Positions 11,626 through 22,959 of a DNA stretch of 64,000 nucleotides are shown one piece after another (within the stretch, counting starts at the first letter, position 1; each line of letters opens with the position of its first letter). The position numbers and the translations under genes were made by a program. This stretch comes from Marsupella aquatica. Lineage: Eukaryota; Marchantiophyta. The stretch spans positions 16,802,001 through 16,866,000 of the forward strand of contig OZ316898.1 in assembly GCA_973895155.1 (NCBI GenBank), given 5' to 3'. The notes below the pieces were generated by a model. That model saw only the letters and a program-made list of their open reading frames with translations. It searched no databases and had not been told where the DNA came from.

Positions 11626-14600
11626 CTAGTGGTCTACATCAAGTGTCGAAACTAGATCGGCAAGTGGGATAGGAATGTCCTCTAGGGGGGCTAGCCGCTG
11701 CGGAGTCACACTAGCACCCACTGTCAGAGATCGACGATAGACGGCCCGAGCTTGAGCACGCTGTAAGGTGACTGAAATGCGTTGGCGAAAGTGCGTGGTC
11801 AAAACAGATAGCGGGGGCCCGGTGGGACCCATCCGGCCGTGAACATCCCGAGCAGCTTGGCAAAGAAGCCCGTCGAACTGATGATGGAGACGCCCAAATA
11901 TCTCAAGAGCAAGGGGCAAGAAGCTATCAGATGAAGCTCGTGCAGCATATTTGGCCTCCTTCGTTGTTGCTGCTCGTGATGCTGCTGCCCCTGCTGTTGT
12001 TGCCATTGTCCCAATGATGTCTTGGCGCAATGGGTTTGCCACCACTACATCTGCCAAAGTACGGTGACCGTCCGGACCATGGTAAGATCCACCCGTAACC
12101 GCTGTGATGGAGGACCAGGTAACTGGAGCACCACCTCCCGCCGCACGCAGACCAAAGAGCCAGAGAGAACCTGAGCAGTCGCATCTTTCACAGCGTCGTG
12201 AACAAAAATGGTTTCGCCGCCCAAACTGCATCGAAGAAGATGGACACCTGTGGCATCACAAGGCTTCCCACAACTGCAAGTAGGAGGTAAACCAGCAAGA
12301 AGTGGGTGGGGCAAGCCCATACGAAGACGCATGGCTGTCGCAAACTCCGCTGAAGACATCCGCAGGTGAGGAATGACTGGATTGGCCTGAAGCCAGCCTC
12401 CTGTGCCCTTCCCTCCGGAAGAAAGAATCCAAGCTCGGTCCGTGTCAGGTGTCTCGGTGAGGATGCTGGAAAGGGTGAAAGCGTGCATACGCCCAGCAAG
12501 GTCTGCCTGAAGACGAACAGGGTCCAAGGATAAAAACTCCTGGAATGAAGGTAACGCAGCTCGAACAGGATCGGGTAATGATGACCGCGCCGTGCGCAAA
12601 TGAACCTGAAATGGGAGGGAACCCTCCTCGACCTCCATGAGGGATGAAAGTAAAAAAGGTCGATCCTCAGTAAGGAAACGATCAGCCAACAATGAGAAGG
12701 TGGCCGCCCACACGCCCAAGAAGGCCAAAGGTGCAAGGCGCTCAGTGGAAGTAAGCCCAAAACCACCGTGAGAAATAGGAAGACTGAGCTGTCGATGAAG
12801 CCACGGAGATGAGAGTAAAGTACCTGGCCCTAAAAGAGAGGCCAAAGTCTCACGAATGGAGACATCAAACGCTCGGAGGTGTAGATAAAGATCCTCGGTA
12901 GGGGGATGTGTCCGAGCCAAATAGGACGCACGAGGGTGGATGCATCTCAACAACAACCCAAATGCTGCCTGAGAGTCTGCTAACTTAGGGAGCATAGGAG
13001 TAGGGGCTAAGGCAGCCTGGAGAGCGTCAGCAATGAAAGATGAGCAAAAGGAGGCGGTACCGACTGGGGAGCCAAGGACCCGAAGACCGTCGGCAGGACG
13101 TAAGAACCCAGGGGAAGCGCAAGATCAGAGGGTAACCCAGCTGGACTCCATGCACAACTCTTCACCGGCTGAACTCGTAAACCGAGGCCCAACAAATGGG
13201 TGGAAAGGGTGGCGAGGGCAGAAGTAACAGCAACAGGTGGACCAATGATGTGGGTGTCATCTGAAAGGTAGGGGAAGATACACTGGGGGTGGGCCGCGGA
13301 GGCTTCTCGTAAAGCAGTAAAATGTGCAATGGCAAAAAGAGGCCCACCCAAAGGGTCACCCTGACGTGTACCTTCTGCAGAAGAAAGAGTGGTATACGCT
13401 CCTGTAGAGGTGTGATGACTATAGAAGAGGGGGGCCTCGAACCCATAAAAACAACGGACAAAGGGGATAAGGGACTGGATGTCTGGATCCGCTGCCCTCA
13501 AAGCACGAAAAATTGTTGCCCGAGAAACCGTATTGAAAGCATTGGAGACATCAACCTGGAGGACAACCCAATCAGGGTGGAGGTCCAAGGTAGTACGAAT
13601 ACCCGCAATAACTGTCTCACAACCGCCAGGAACGCCCACTGCAAATTGATGTGGAGAGAGATGATCCGATAGTGCAGAGCGATACTACGATGAAAGTGCG
13701 CGAGACACCAGACGAAGAAAAACCTCTCCAATAGCTATGGGCCGAACACCCGGTGAAGACTTAGCCATGGCCAATAAATGAGAAGCACTCAAAGCCGAGA
13801 GACGGGAGGAGGCAAACGGCCGGCAACAATACACTAGCAAAAGGAGAAGAAAACTGGAAAACCAGACTGAGGATCCTCAGGGGGGAATAAATCACGAAAA
13901 TGCTCAAAGACATAGCCAGAGGGGCCACTAGCCGTGCAACGCGGAGCATGGAGGAAAGCATAGGTGAAGTGGTCCCTACTAAACTGAAGATCCTCCTCAG
14001 GCTCAAAATCCTCCACGAACAAAGGGAGCTGATCATAGGGCTGCGAATGGAGATCCTGAAGGGCCGTCAAGGTGACCTCGCCAGGGGGGGCTGGTGTGGT
14101 GGGAGAAAGGGCCTGGACCGCACGACGATATTCACCAGCCTGGGCCAAATGACAAGAGCGACGAAGGCGTCTGTGCTCTGGAGGATGAGAGTGGCGAGCT
14201 GGGTCAGACAAAGCACGGGTAGTAAAGGAACGGGCTCGAAGAAAGTACTCTTCCTGAAGCTGTTCCCAATCTCCCCGCAGAAAACGATGGATACGAGAGG
14301 CAATCTCACGCTGACCCACGCGACCACCGTGACTAGGGAGGGTAAGAGTCCACTATGGAAAAAGCATGAGTAAAGACCAATAGGAGACCTCGATAGGATG
14401 CGCCAAGATAAGCTGCATGAGTTGCAACAAGGATGACCGAACTAATGGGCGCAACGCTAGTGGGATGTGGTTATAAAGGCGAGGTCTAATGTACCCTGGA
14501 TGGTAGGCTGGAAGGGGGTCTAGAGAGCGAACCCAACTCCATGCCTGCTCGGAAGCCTCCAAGGAAGGAGGGGCAGAGCTAACTGGGTCAAGAGGGGGCT

Positions 14601-14970
14601 GGGGCTGGGATTGGGCTTGCTGGCGACGTTGGCACCGACCCCGCCCGCGGTGATGAGGAAGGGAGAGGCCAACCCAGCCACACTCAGGACATGTATGCAG
14701 GGGACGCTCGTCTGGGGAGGGAGCAGGGAACGACTGGACAGGAGGTGGGGGGGGAACCGACGTGGATGAAGAGGCCGGAGGGGGATGCTGGAGGGGTGGA
14801 GGGGGAATGGGCTGGGGAGAGGACCCAGGGCGTCGATGGGGTGGGCAGTAGACTGGGGGGACTGGTAGAACATCGGGCATGGGGTCATCACGAAGATGAG
14901 AGAGATCCAATGAAGAAGAGCAAACACGAAGGCGACCACGAGGCGGGGGGGGAGGAGGGGGGAGAACTGT
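11626..14970 (-). pseudogene. Dead R2-like LINE (zinc finger, RT, CCHC, RLE-like)
   Basis: Read on the minus strand, pieces of one polyprotein follow in order. At 14910-14353 is a Pro-rich N-terminus with a zinc-finger-like CPECGWVGLSLPHHRGRGRC. At 14319-13834 is linker and early RT (TASGPSGYVFEHF). At about 13800-13007 is the RT core: PGVRPIAIGEVF, VDVSNAFN (motif A, D at 13550-13552), EGTRQGDPLGGPLF (motif B) and FPYLSDDTHI (motif C, DD at 13256-13261). At 12995-12045 is the thumb, then CSCGKPCDATGVHLLRC, a C-x-C-x(n)-H-x4-C knuckle. At 12231-11626 is TLADVVVANP followed by an Ala/Arg-rich tail. The knuckle followed by HD and R-x-DL motifs resembles the restriction-like endonuclease region of R2-type LINEs. 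It is inactivated by an in-frame TAG at 13685-13687 and by frameshifts near 14340, 13000 and 12070. It is GC-richer than its surroundings. No adjacent 28S rRNA sequence is visible. Confidence 0.85.
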
Positions 14971-15494
14971 GTGGGGGGGCTGGGCGCTTGCCCCGCGCCA
15001 ACACTCTCAACGTAGACATGACAGGTCGCAACCCGATAAAAGCAAAAGCGCATCAAGAAGCGACAAAAGGCCCAACCAAGACATGTGAAAAGAAAGGGAA
15101 GGCTATGGAGAGAGCCCACCGCGTCAAAACCCGAGAAGCGGCGCCACCGCTAGCCTAGAAAACCGTTGAGCACGTGTAGGCACAGCCAGGAACAAAGCTG
15201 GAGCTCTCGTCGATGTGTCCGTTGAGGAGTCGATGCGAGTGAATATCTCTCCGCTGATTTGAGCGTGTTGCTACAGCTCCCAAAGATGGTGGAATGCAAA
15301 CTGGTCCACTAAACTTGGCAAAAACCACCTTGTCAGAACTGAAGAAGAAAGGCAACCACCAATCGGAGGAGAAACGTGACAAGACAGGAATGCTCCAAAG
15401 CTGATCAAGGGAAACCGTCACCAAAAATGGAGGAGTAAATCAGAATCGTAATCGGAGCCGAAAGTGGTTGATATGTCACCAAAAGGACCGCAGT

Positions 15495-15950
15495 AGGGAT
15501 AGATGTTGCACTCCCGGACAAGAGCTGGCCAAATCACATGAGAATGTCGGATTCCGTGAACGAGGAACTGCTACAGGACCCTAAAGCTAATTGAAAGTGA
15601 GAACGGTGGAAATTGAAGAAAAAACGTGAGAGCTAATCAAAGTCCAATCGGGGCAATAGGAGACCAATTGGACCGCTCTTGGGATCAATCTGATGCTCCC
15701 GGAGAAGAGCTATACAAAGCACTTGAGAAATCTGAAATCCGTGAAAGATTGACCGAGATATGACCGTCGAAAGGAAGACGAAAATCGCAGAAAAACGACT
15801 AAAAAACGGCGAAAACGAATGTGACCATAAGTATGTCGATACGGCACCGTTTTGGACGTGTTTTATATCGATTTGATGCGCCTCGGCAAGAGCAAGCTAA
15901 TGCAACTGAGAAAACTGGATTCCGAGAAAAACTGAGTGCGGGAGGGTAAT
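15495..15950 (-). repeat. Three leader repeats of about 185 bp upstream of the LINE
   Basis: Three diverged units carry gatg(t)tgc-ctcccgg-caagagc at 15502, 15692 and 15874. Each is followed by a CTGAGAAA/ATGAGAA element and a GATTCCG(T/A)GA element, and preceded by a ttggaccg-like stretch. On the minus strand they lie 5' of the LINE ORF, where some LINEs carry promoter monomers. Their assignment to this LINE is inferred from position only. Confidence 0.6.
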
Positions 15951-16219
15951 CGAAATGGCGCGAAAACTATGCTACAGTGTGAACTCCATAGCCAGGAGGC
16001 CACATAAGTAAGTTGATGTGGGAAACAAGAATCAATTCTCGCTGGTCATACATTTGAAATTTAAAGTCATATCAACAATCTCATAAGTGGCCAGGAAAAC
16101 AAATTGAAAAGTAGAACAAGTGCAGTTACTCTAGTGTGAACTAAAGAAAGAGAGTGCCCATGATATAGATCTACGATTGTGGGTCCGCCTTTTGAGGTAG
16201 CGTCCCCTGGTGGCATTTA

Positions 16220-16650
16220 GGGGTTGTCCTGGCATGTTTGCAAGGTGACCCTTTCTAGATGAACAAAATATATTTCTAAACAAAAACGAAGATATCTCAC
16301 GAAGGGTGAGGATCCAGAAAAACGATCTAGAAAACATGTGAAAACAGAGCTCTCTCACTAGAATTCCTAAGTGAACGAGGCAAGGATCCATGTACCATTT
16401 ATGTTACACGTGTAAAGCACAAGGGGTTGTCCTGGCATATTTGTAAGGTGACCCTTTCTAGATGAACAAAATATATTTCTAAACAAAAAATATGATATCG
16501 CACGAAGGGTGAGGACCCAGAAGAACGATTTAGAAAACAAGTGAAACGGATCCAGAAAAACTATTTAGAAAACAGAGCTCTCTCACTAGAACTCTGAAGT
16601 GTAAAAGACAAGGATCAAGGTACCATTTATGTTACACGTGCAAAATCACG
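16220..16650. repeat. Tandem duplication, about 200-230 bp x 2
   Basis: Copy 1 starts near 16220 and copy 2 near 16423, both with ggggttgtcctggcat. They share the complete order gaccctttctagatgaac, gaagggtgagga, cagagctctctcacta and ccatttatgttacacgtg. Copy 2 has an internal duplication of about 33 bp (gtgaaacggatccagaaaaa). Non-coding. Confidence 0.8.
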
Positions 16651-17900
16651 AACTGCCCTCCGCACGGGACAAACAAATATGAACTTTATCTCACGGAAAA
16701 GTGCAAAAGGTCTCTAAAAAGAGACTTGACGATTATGACATGTAAACGTGTAAAGGTCTATAGAAAGAGTCCCTAGAGAATGTGAAGGTCTCTAGAAAGA
16801 GACAGAATGGTGATTTTGCACCAGTTTAAGCTTCTAGAGAGAGACTTTGCGGTGGTGCTGTAAACTGTGAACCCGCCGCTATCAAAATTCTCATTTCTCG
16901 TAAGCTATTGATCCCCCTCGGATTCAGTGCCATTTAGAATGTGACTTCAATTACTTTCCTACCAATTTACCGAAATATCTGACTCAAAGCCAGACAGCAG
17001 TTGAAATGTGACTCGCAGTCCATAAACGACATTCAAGGCAGACGAATCTTCAAGTGAAGAGAGGCAGGGAAGCGAATCTTCACCTCAGCGAAGAACAGGG
17101 ACGCCAATTTTCTACTGGGCAGTTATCACGAAGCTGCTGCCGAAGAAAGAGGACAGAAGAAATCTAGACCCAGACTTGCAGACAAGACCCTCTTCAACTT
17201 GCACAGTTGCAGACCATACCATCTTCAACTTGCAGCACACAATCTAATGCGGGATAACTTTTTCCTCACTCCTCAACCGGCGCCTTCGTAGGCGTAGGCT
17301 ACTGGTCAGTCAAAGAGGAGGCTCCGACCTGACGCAATTCTCGGACATTGGGTATAAGCACTGAGGCCTCCGGTAAACACGCTACAAAAAGTAAGCGGTG
17401 GGTATGGCCTAGAGTAATTGTCCACCGGAGCACATATTCCTAAATAAATGCAACTCCCCTAACCAGCAGAAGGGCCAGAGTATAGGAAACCGTATCGAGT
17501 CGGTGTGCTCGAGAGCGTATTAGTGTCGAAGGGTAAGTGCCGTTCCCAGATAGTTTGCTGAACGATGTCACCCAGCCTTCTCATCAAGCCAAACACACAA
17601 TGCTTGATGAAAGGGAGTGGAAGTATGCTGACTTTCCATAAATTCTCGTCGCAGTCTCACTTGCTGCTCTCTGCTATGCCACAAGCTAATCGTGACCCAT
17701 GAAGCGCTTCAAATGTTCGTTGCCTTTGTCGATTGACGGATAGATATCTTCCGAGAGTAACGACATACCAACAGTAGTCCTAAACAAACAACTTCGTACC
17801 TTAAATCCCTAAAAATGGCTCCTTCAGCTGATCAAGATTTGGGAAACACTTTCAAAACGTGACAAAACACTTTCAAGCTAGTAAAATCTTAACCAGATCT
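16650..17900. other. Short self-complementary motifs, then 3' flank of the DOG1-like gene
   Basis: Between 16700 and 16860 the motif gtctctagaaagagac recurs four times in varied form. Its ends are complementary (gtctct/agagac), so each copy can form a short hairpin. The remainder to 17900 has no recognised feature beyond the probable 3' UTR of the DOG1-like gene. Confidence 0.45.
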
Positions 17901-18680
17901 TCAACGCGATCCGCCTTGTGCCGACTGCCCATTATTGAGGGACGCTTCTTGTTCCTTCTTCAATCCGATCCTCCTCATGGCCCCGTAAAGCTGTCCCGCT
18001 GCCACTAGATACTGTGCATTTTGTACAACAGTCAAAATTTTCAAAAATTCATGAAGAGTTTCGATTCTTAGGTCGTCGGCCGCGCTCATTAACTCCTCTA
18101 GTGCTTTCACTTTGTCATCCATTGCTTCAGACAATGTGTCGCCGTGGTGTGACACATCTTCCTCGTGATCGGCTTGCGCCAAAGTGAGAAGTGGCTGATC
18201 AGCTAAGCTTTGCTGAATGAGAGCTTGCTGATGTCCCAGTTCGTCCTCTGACTTATGAGTTTTGACTTGTAACTCACTAATCTGTGCCAGCTGCTTCGAT
18301 GACAGAGCTGCCATACTGGGGGTGTCGAGACCACTAAGAAACTCGGCCAATTCTGCCTCAATCTGGAGGCCAGATTGTGCATATGCGAGCTGAAACACCA
18401 TCGTCGGTCGCCACCCACCTATCCATAAGAAGGCATTTTCCAACGGGCTTCTCCAAGATGGTTGCATCATCTTCAAGACATCCTGCTTAGCTGCTCCATC
18501 TTTAGCAACGTAGTATTCTTGGTAATGTTGCTTCACTATCTCAATAATCCGTCGCAGCTCCTCCTCACGCTTCTCGTTATTCAGTTCAGCCTGGAGCTCC
18601 TTGCACAGCTCCTGCTGCTCTTCGCTCCACTTGTAAAAATACCTTTCGTAGGACTCATTGTGAGGCCCTCGTATCACCAT
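17901..18680 (-). CDS. DOG1-domain (DELAY OF GERMINATION 1-like) protein
   Basis: An intronless 259-residue plant protein of the DOG1 family; in Arabidopsis, DOG1 controls seed dormancy. Residues 11-18 (YERYFYKW) begin the domain. A coiled-coil-prone Glu/Lys region follows at 20-50, then HYQEYYVAK (52-60). Residues 74-92 read PSWRSPLENAFLWIGGWRP, followed by MVFQLAYAQSGLQ, the family's most conserved block. A second helical half ends LTVVQNAQYLVAAGQLYGAMR (216-236), matching the C-terminal part shared with TGA factors. No bZIP basic region precedes it, so it is DOG1-like rather than a TGA transcription factor. The ATG at 18680 leaves only ten residues before the domain, the usual DOG1-like layout. 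In a seedless plant its role would not be seed dormancy; spore dormancy or ABA signalling is speculation. Confidence 0.92.
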   Translation of the reverse strand: MVIRGPHNESYERYFYKWSEEQQELCKELQAELNNEKREEELRRIIEIVKQHYQEYYVAKDGAAKQDVLKMMQPSWRSPLENAFLWIGGWRPTMVFQLAYAQSGLQIEAELAEFLSGLDTPSMAALSSKQLAQISELQVKTHKSEDELGHQQALIQQSLADQPLLTLAQADHEEDVSHHGDTLSEAMDDKVKALEELMSAADDLRIETLHEFLKILTVVQNAQYLVAAGQLYGAMRRIGLKKEQEASLNNGQSAQGGSR

Positions 18681-20508
18681 CGGGTAGACGCAAAGGAAAC
18701 CCCAGAAGAAATCTAACCAAGGAACGACGACTCTAGCCTGGCCAAATCAAGCTCAAGGTAATTCTTTGCAGCTTTGGGAGGCACTGTGACAACTTTCTTC
18801 TCGTGAGTGCGGGTTTTGATAGGGCCAACACAGAGCTCCACGCTCAAAGGAAGAAGGAAGAAGGAATGTAACTGCAGAATCAGTCCAAAACACGAACGAT
18901 GCGTCTGTTACCGTGGACAAGTCGCATCAAGGGCCCAGGCCATCGAATTGCGGCAATTTATGCAGGATGGACAAGTTTAGGACAGTGCATTGAATCAAAG
19001 AAGCACTGCATTCCTCCCTCACACAATTCTTTCACCTCGCTGCTGACAAACCCTTCCTGCACCCCGACTTTTGGGGTTGGTCAACAATAGATCTCCAACC
19101 TACGCAGAGGTTCTGCCCGACCGACCCTGATCGCATCCGGCAGCAAGGGACGAGGAGAACCACAGTCTAGTCTGAAAATGGCCACGATTACAACTGTGAG
19201 GGATGCAATCAAAATCTTGCGGGAAGCAGTGGACGAAGGCACAGACCAAGATATTCGTCAACAATCTGCAACCGGACTCATGCCCTGTCAATAGGGTGCA
19301 AAGGAAACAGTCTCCAGCAGTAAACGCTGCACTCATATTTTGCGAAAAGATTCGCAAGACGCAGTTCGAGTTAGCGCAACTCTACGAACGAGTACTTTTT
19401 ACAGTACAAACACTGAGGACCGTGCGGCCGCTTGCAATGTCGAACACCAGATAGTGTACAGTCAGCCAGCTTATCACCAACTGGCATCCAATAGCAGCAT
19501 ACGAAGATTCGGCATCCATCATCGTCGTACCTCGACTACAACAGTCAAAACAAAAAAACTCCAGTAGCCTAAAGGTATTGGTCCAAGCCGAAACAGAATC
19601 CTATCACCCCTAACACTTGGTTTTCTTCTTCACATCAATGACTGACCGTCCTCACTCGAACATAATTACGCTAGAAAATGATGAGCGAGTGATCCCACAC
19701 AATTCTGCATTCTGCCAAAACATTCCACATGATTGTAACGAACTCACAAAGCCCATCCCGCGTGAAAGTTATTCATCATCGTCAAGTCAAATCGAGAAGA
19801 ATTGCACAGTACCTCTCCAGCAGGCTGAATAAAAACCTCGTTCTCATCCGCAAAACAAATCAGTCTTTCGCCCGACTTCTCCGGCTCTAGCTTGGACTCC
19901 GACGGTCGGCCACTCCGTTCCGCTGCGTGCAACCGAAACTATTTCCACAGCCCTCAGGTCACCTCAAGACCGATGAACTCGCTCCCTACAACCGAACTCG
20001 CTCCGATTGAAATTTCACGGTCTCACCCCTCCGATCCGCACCGAAGAATTATTCTTGATACGCTACCAATATCCCCTCCCGAAATGTCGTCGTCGTCGCG
20101 AGCAGAAGACTTCAGTGACAGCAGACAATGAAGCAAACGAGCTGTAAGATATCTTCCGTCGCTTTGATCCTGATTCGCGCGGCGACTCAAAAGGCTGCGA
20201 TTTCCTTGCGGAAGGATACGTCTGCGAGGAGCCAAAGCAGAAACGGCCGTTCTGTGCTGTGTGCAAAGTAACTCACGCCTCAGGATTTAATATTCGCAAG
20301 TTGGAGTTGCTATTATAGCTAGCCCATCATGGAGCATATACTTATTTTTTAGTAAAAGGAGATCTTTATCTTGAAATATCTGTCTGCTGCACTCCACATG
20401 TCTTCGCATTTACTATTCGTTCACTATCGCATTACTTCTTTGGCTTGTAGACAAAGTCCACTAGGGAATCCGCCTATTCGAGAGGTCTGGGCTTTTCAAT
20501 TTGTTAAT
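18681..20508. other. Upstream region of the DOG1-like gene
   Basis: Probable promoter and 5' UTR near 18681-18900. Beyond that are only short ORFs without domains. A stretch at 20150-20280 would encode a Cys-containing peptide (FCAVCK) but is closed by stops at both ends; I did not call it. Confidence 0.35.
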
Positions 20509-20589
20509 AATAAGACTTTAGTTGGTTTGCTAATCAATAAGACTTTAGTTGGTTTGCTAATCAATAAGACTTTAGTTGGTTTGCTATTA
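20509..20589. repeat. 27-bp unit x 3
   Basis: Three nearly exact adjacent copies of a unit starting aataagactttagttggttt. The first two are identical and the third differs only at its last bases. Because 27 is a multiple of three, it stays open in one frame, but no gene is supported. Confidence 0.9.
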
Positions 20590-22950
20590 ATTAGGACTGT
20601 GGCTTTTTTTGGGGCTCGTTGGCCTACTTGAGTTTTTCCCTTGTTTTCTCCCTTGTGTTGCGTCCGGGCATGTGGGGCCTTGTCTTGTGGTCAGACTCGG
20701 CACTGTGCAAGGAGGGCCGGGCATTTATGGGGCAGCGAGAAGCAGATATGTGTCAGGGATGCACATTTCTTCTATCAATGATCAGGGAAAACAGCTAATC
20801 AAATTCAACAAGTGTGTATCTTTCTTGCCCATGAACTTTTTTGTATTAGGACAAATGATGAAAAAAGACGGGATCCCTTATTATGGTTGTAGATTGTACT
20901 AAATCATGAATTGTTCTTCACAGAGATAAAAACCCTTGGCATAGCTAAATGCTCTCCATGGAAGTAATAATTTATGATAATCAAACCCTATCATATGTGT
21001 ACTTGCCTGTGCATTGCACACAATTGACCCTCTAGAACCCAAATTCCTCCATGAGAAGTTGCCAGGGAGTAAAGGGTGACATACTTTCTGCGCTCCCTTG
21101 TCATGAGTTTTTCAAGGTTTTTGAGCATCTGCAATGGGCCTAGTGTTTTTTTATGTTTTGGAAAAGTTCTCCCAAGGTGACCACCCCTGCTTCTCCAGCA
21201 CTGGGAATTTGTGCCCTCAATTGCCATAGCTTTTCCAAGAGAGGGTGACTGCCATAGACTGGCAATAGAGCTGCTCTGTGAATACCATAGGTTTCTTTGG
21301 ACAGCTGCAGAGGTCCACAACTGCCATAGGTTCTCCACGTTTCAATATCCTGGCAGTGACTTCTTGATCTTTGTTTTCTCCACATTGGAATTTCTTTCAG
21401 CAATAATGTTTTCCTGCAATGCTCCACGTGAATATCCACTGCCAGTTCTTTTTGCAGTTCCAAAACTGCGAGTGAACTGATAAATTAAATATTTGTTCTC
21501 ACAAGATCAAGACAAGCAGAAACCTTTAGCCATGACATCCTAGTTGTTTGAAGGGAGTTGTTCTTTGGTTGCATCCCATTTCTCTAGTTCCTGAGAGTTT
21601 TGTGCACCTAGTGCATCTCAGTTGACTGTTTTCTAATGGACTGACTCTTTCATTGGATCCCAAAACTGATGAGTAATGCAGTATTTGAAGCAATATCTAC
21701 CACTTTTGTGTCAAGGACTTTCCAATTGGACAAGTTCAATAGTATGAAGGCTCTCTTCAAGAAGCACAAAGGCATACGAGATGAAACTCTTACAATGCAG
21801 ACCACTCCATCATCTGGTCGAAGAGTGCTTCAATGCTTTGTCACCATTTGTTTGTGGGGAATATTGAGCACCTATGCAATGGGAGTTACAAACTGTTTCT
21901 AGGCCTCTAGGTACAAGAACAACCATGCACCCTTCAAGAACACCAACTCTTATGTGCCTAAAGTCACCCAAACGGTGCTCAAAGTGGGAGCCTGAAATGT
22001 TGAGGCAATGTAATTGCACAACATAAAGTCATATGGAACCAGTGTACAACCAGATATTGATAATGATAGTTACATAGATACACACCATGCTTGGTACACA
22101 GAGAATCATTATGCTCAATCCCAGCACATTTGCTGCCTAGCAAGGTACAATATGATAATTCTCTCCTCTCCCTCTCAGTCTCTTACCCCTGAAATTGATA
22201 TGGATATATGAGCACAACAAATTGCTCACACAAGGGTCCCCCTCTCCCCTAGTGTAACCTCAGCAACCCTTAACTGTGGTTAAACCATGGAAAGGAAAGT
22301 TAACTAGTTACCAGGTTCTAGAGTTTGAAGTACTAACATGAAAGTGCCATGCAAAGTAAGAGCCATGCAGGTCATGTGAGGGACTTGCCGACATGCAATG
22401 GAGGCAATGAACCTTGGGATGACAAGGCAGGTTTCACATGTCTAACTGTTGGTCCTTGGTCTCCTTGGGACCTTGATTTAAGTTTCTCTCCCTCCAGACA
22501 GGTCCCTTGTTAGATCTGTGGTTATCTCGTTAAATGGCACCTCAAAGTACGGTGCTTGAAGGAGCCCCATACGGCCAAAATCCTGAACCCTACCACTTGT
22601 AAATTGTGTGCAAAAGGTCCTCCTTTGTCACAGTTCGTGGATGAGAAGTTTCATACTCCAAAGATCAAATTGTGGCATGATGCATGCATGGGAGACCAGT
22701 GGTCCCTAACAATTCAAGATGCAGCCATGTGAGCTGCCACTGGTCATTGATGCATATGGGGGCCTTGTCTCCAACTTAAACAGCTGACTGCCTTCTGGGA
22801 AAATATGGCTGTCAATAAACAGTAAATGGAGGTCAAACTTCCAAACTTTTGTAGGATAGCGGGAGAGATACATAAATTGACTCCTATGTGAATGATAGGG
22901 GTACGGTCTACGGTTGGAAATGATCTAGTGAGATCAGATCAATCTATTCA
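20590..22950. other. No recognised gene
   Basis: The CTATGGCA-type word recurs several times on the minus strand at 21215-21345, giving an apparently repetitive short ORF. There is no recognisable domain. Sequence at 22530-22740 is open in one plus frame with scattered Cys and His, but I cannot assign it. Confidence 0.3.
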
Positions 22951-22959
22951 AGGTCTTAC

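Noticed and set aside
13322-15158. Long plus-strand frames (13322, 13900, 14691)
   Set aside because: Antisense shadows of the GC-rich minus-strand LINE; the RT and zinc-finger motifs are all on the minus strand.
20150-20290. Open plus-strand stretch with FCAVCK-like Cys pair
   Set aside because: Short, bounded by stops on both sides, no convincing splice sites linking it to other coding sequence.
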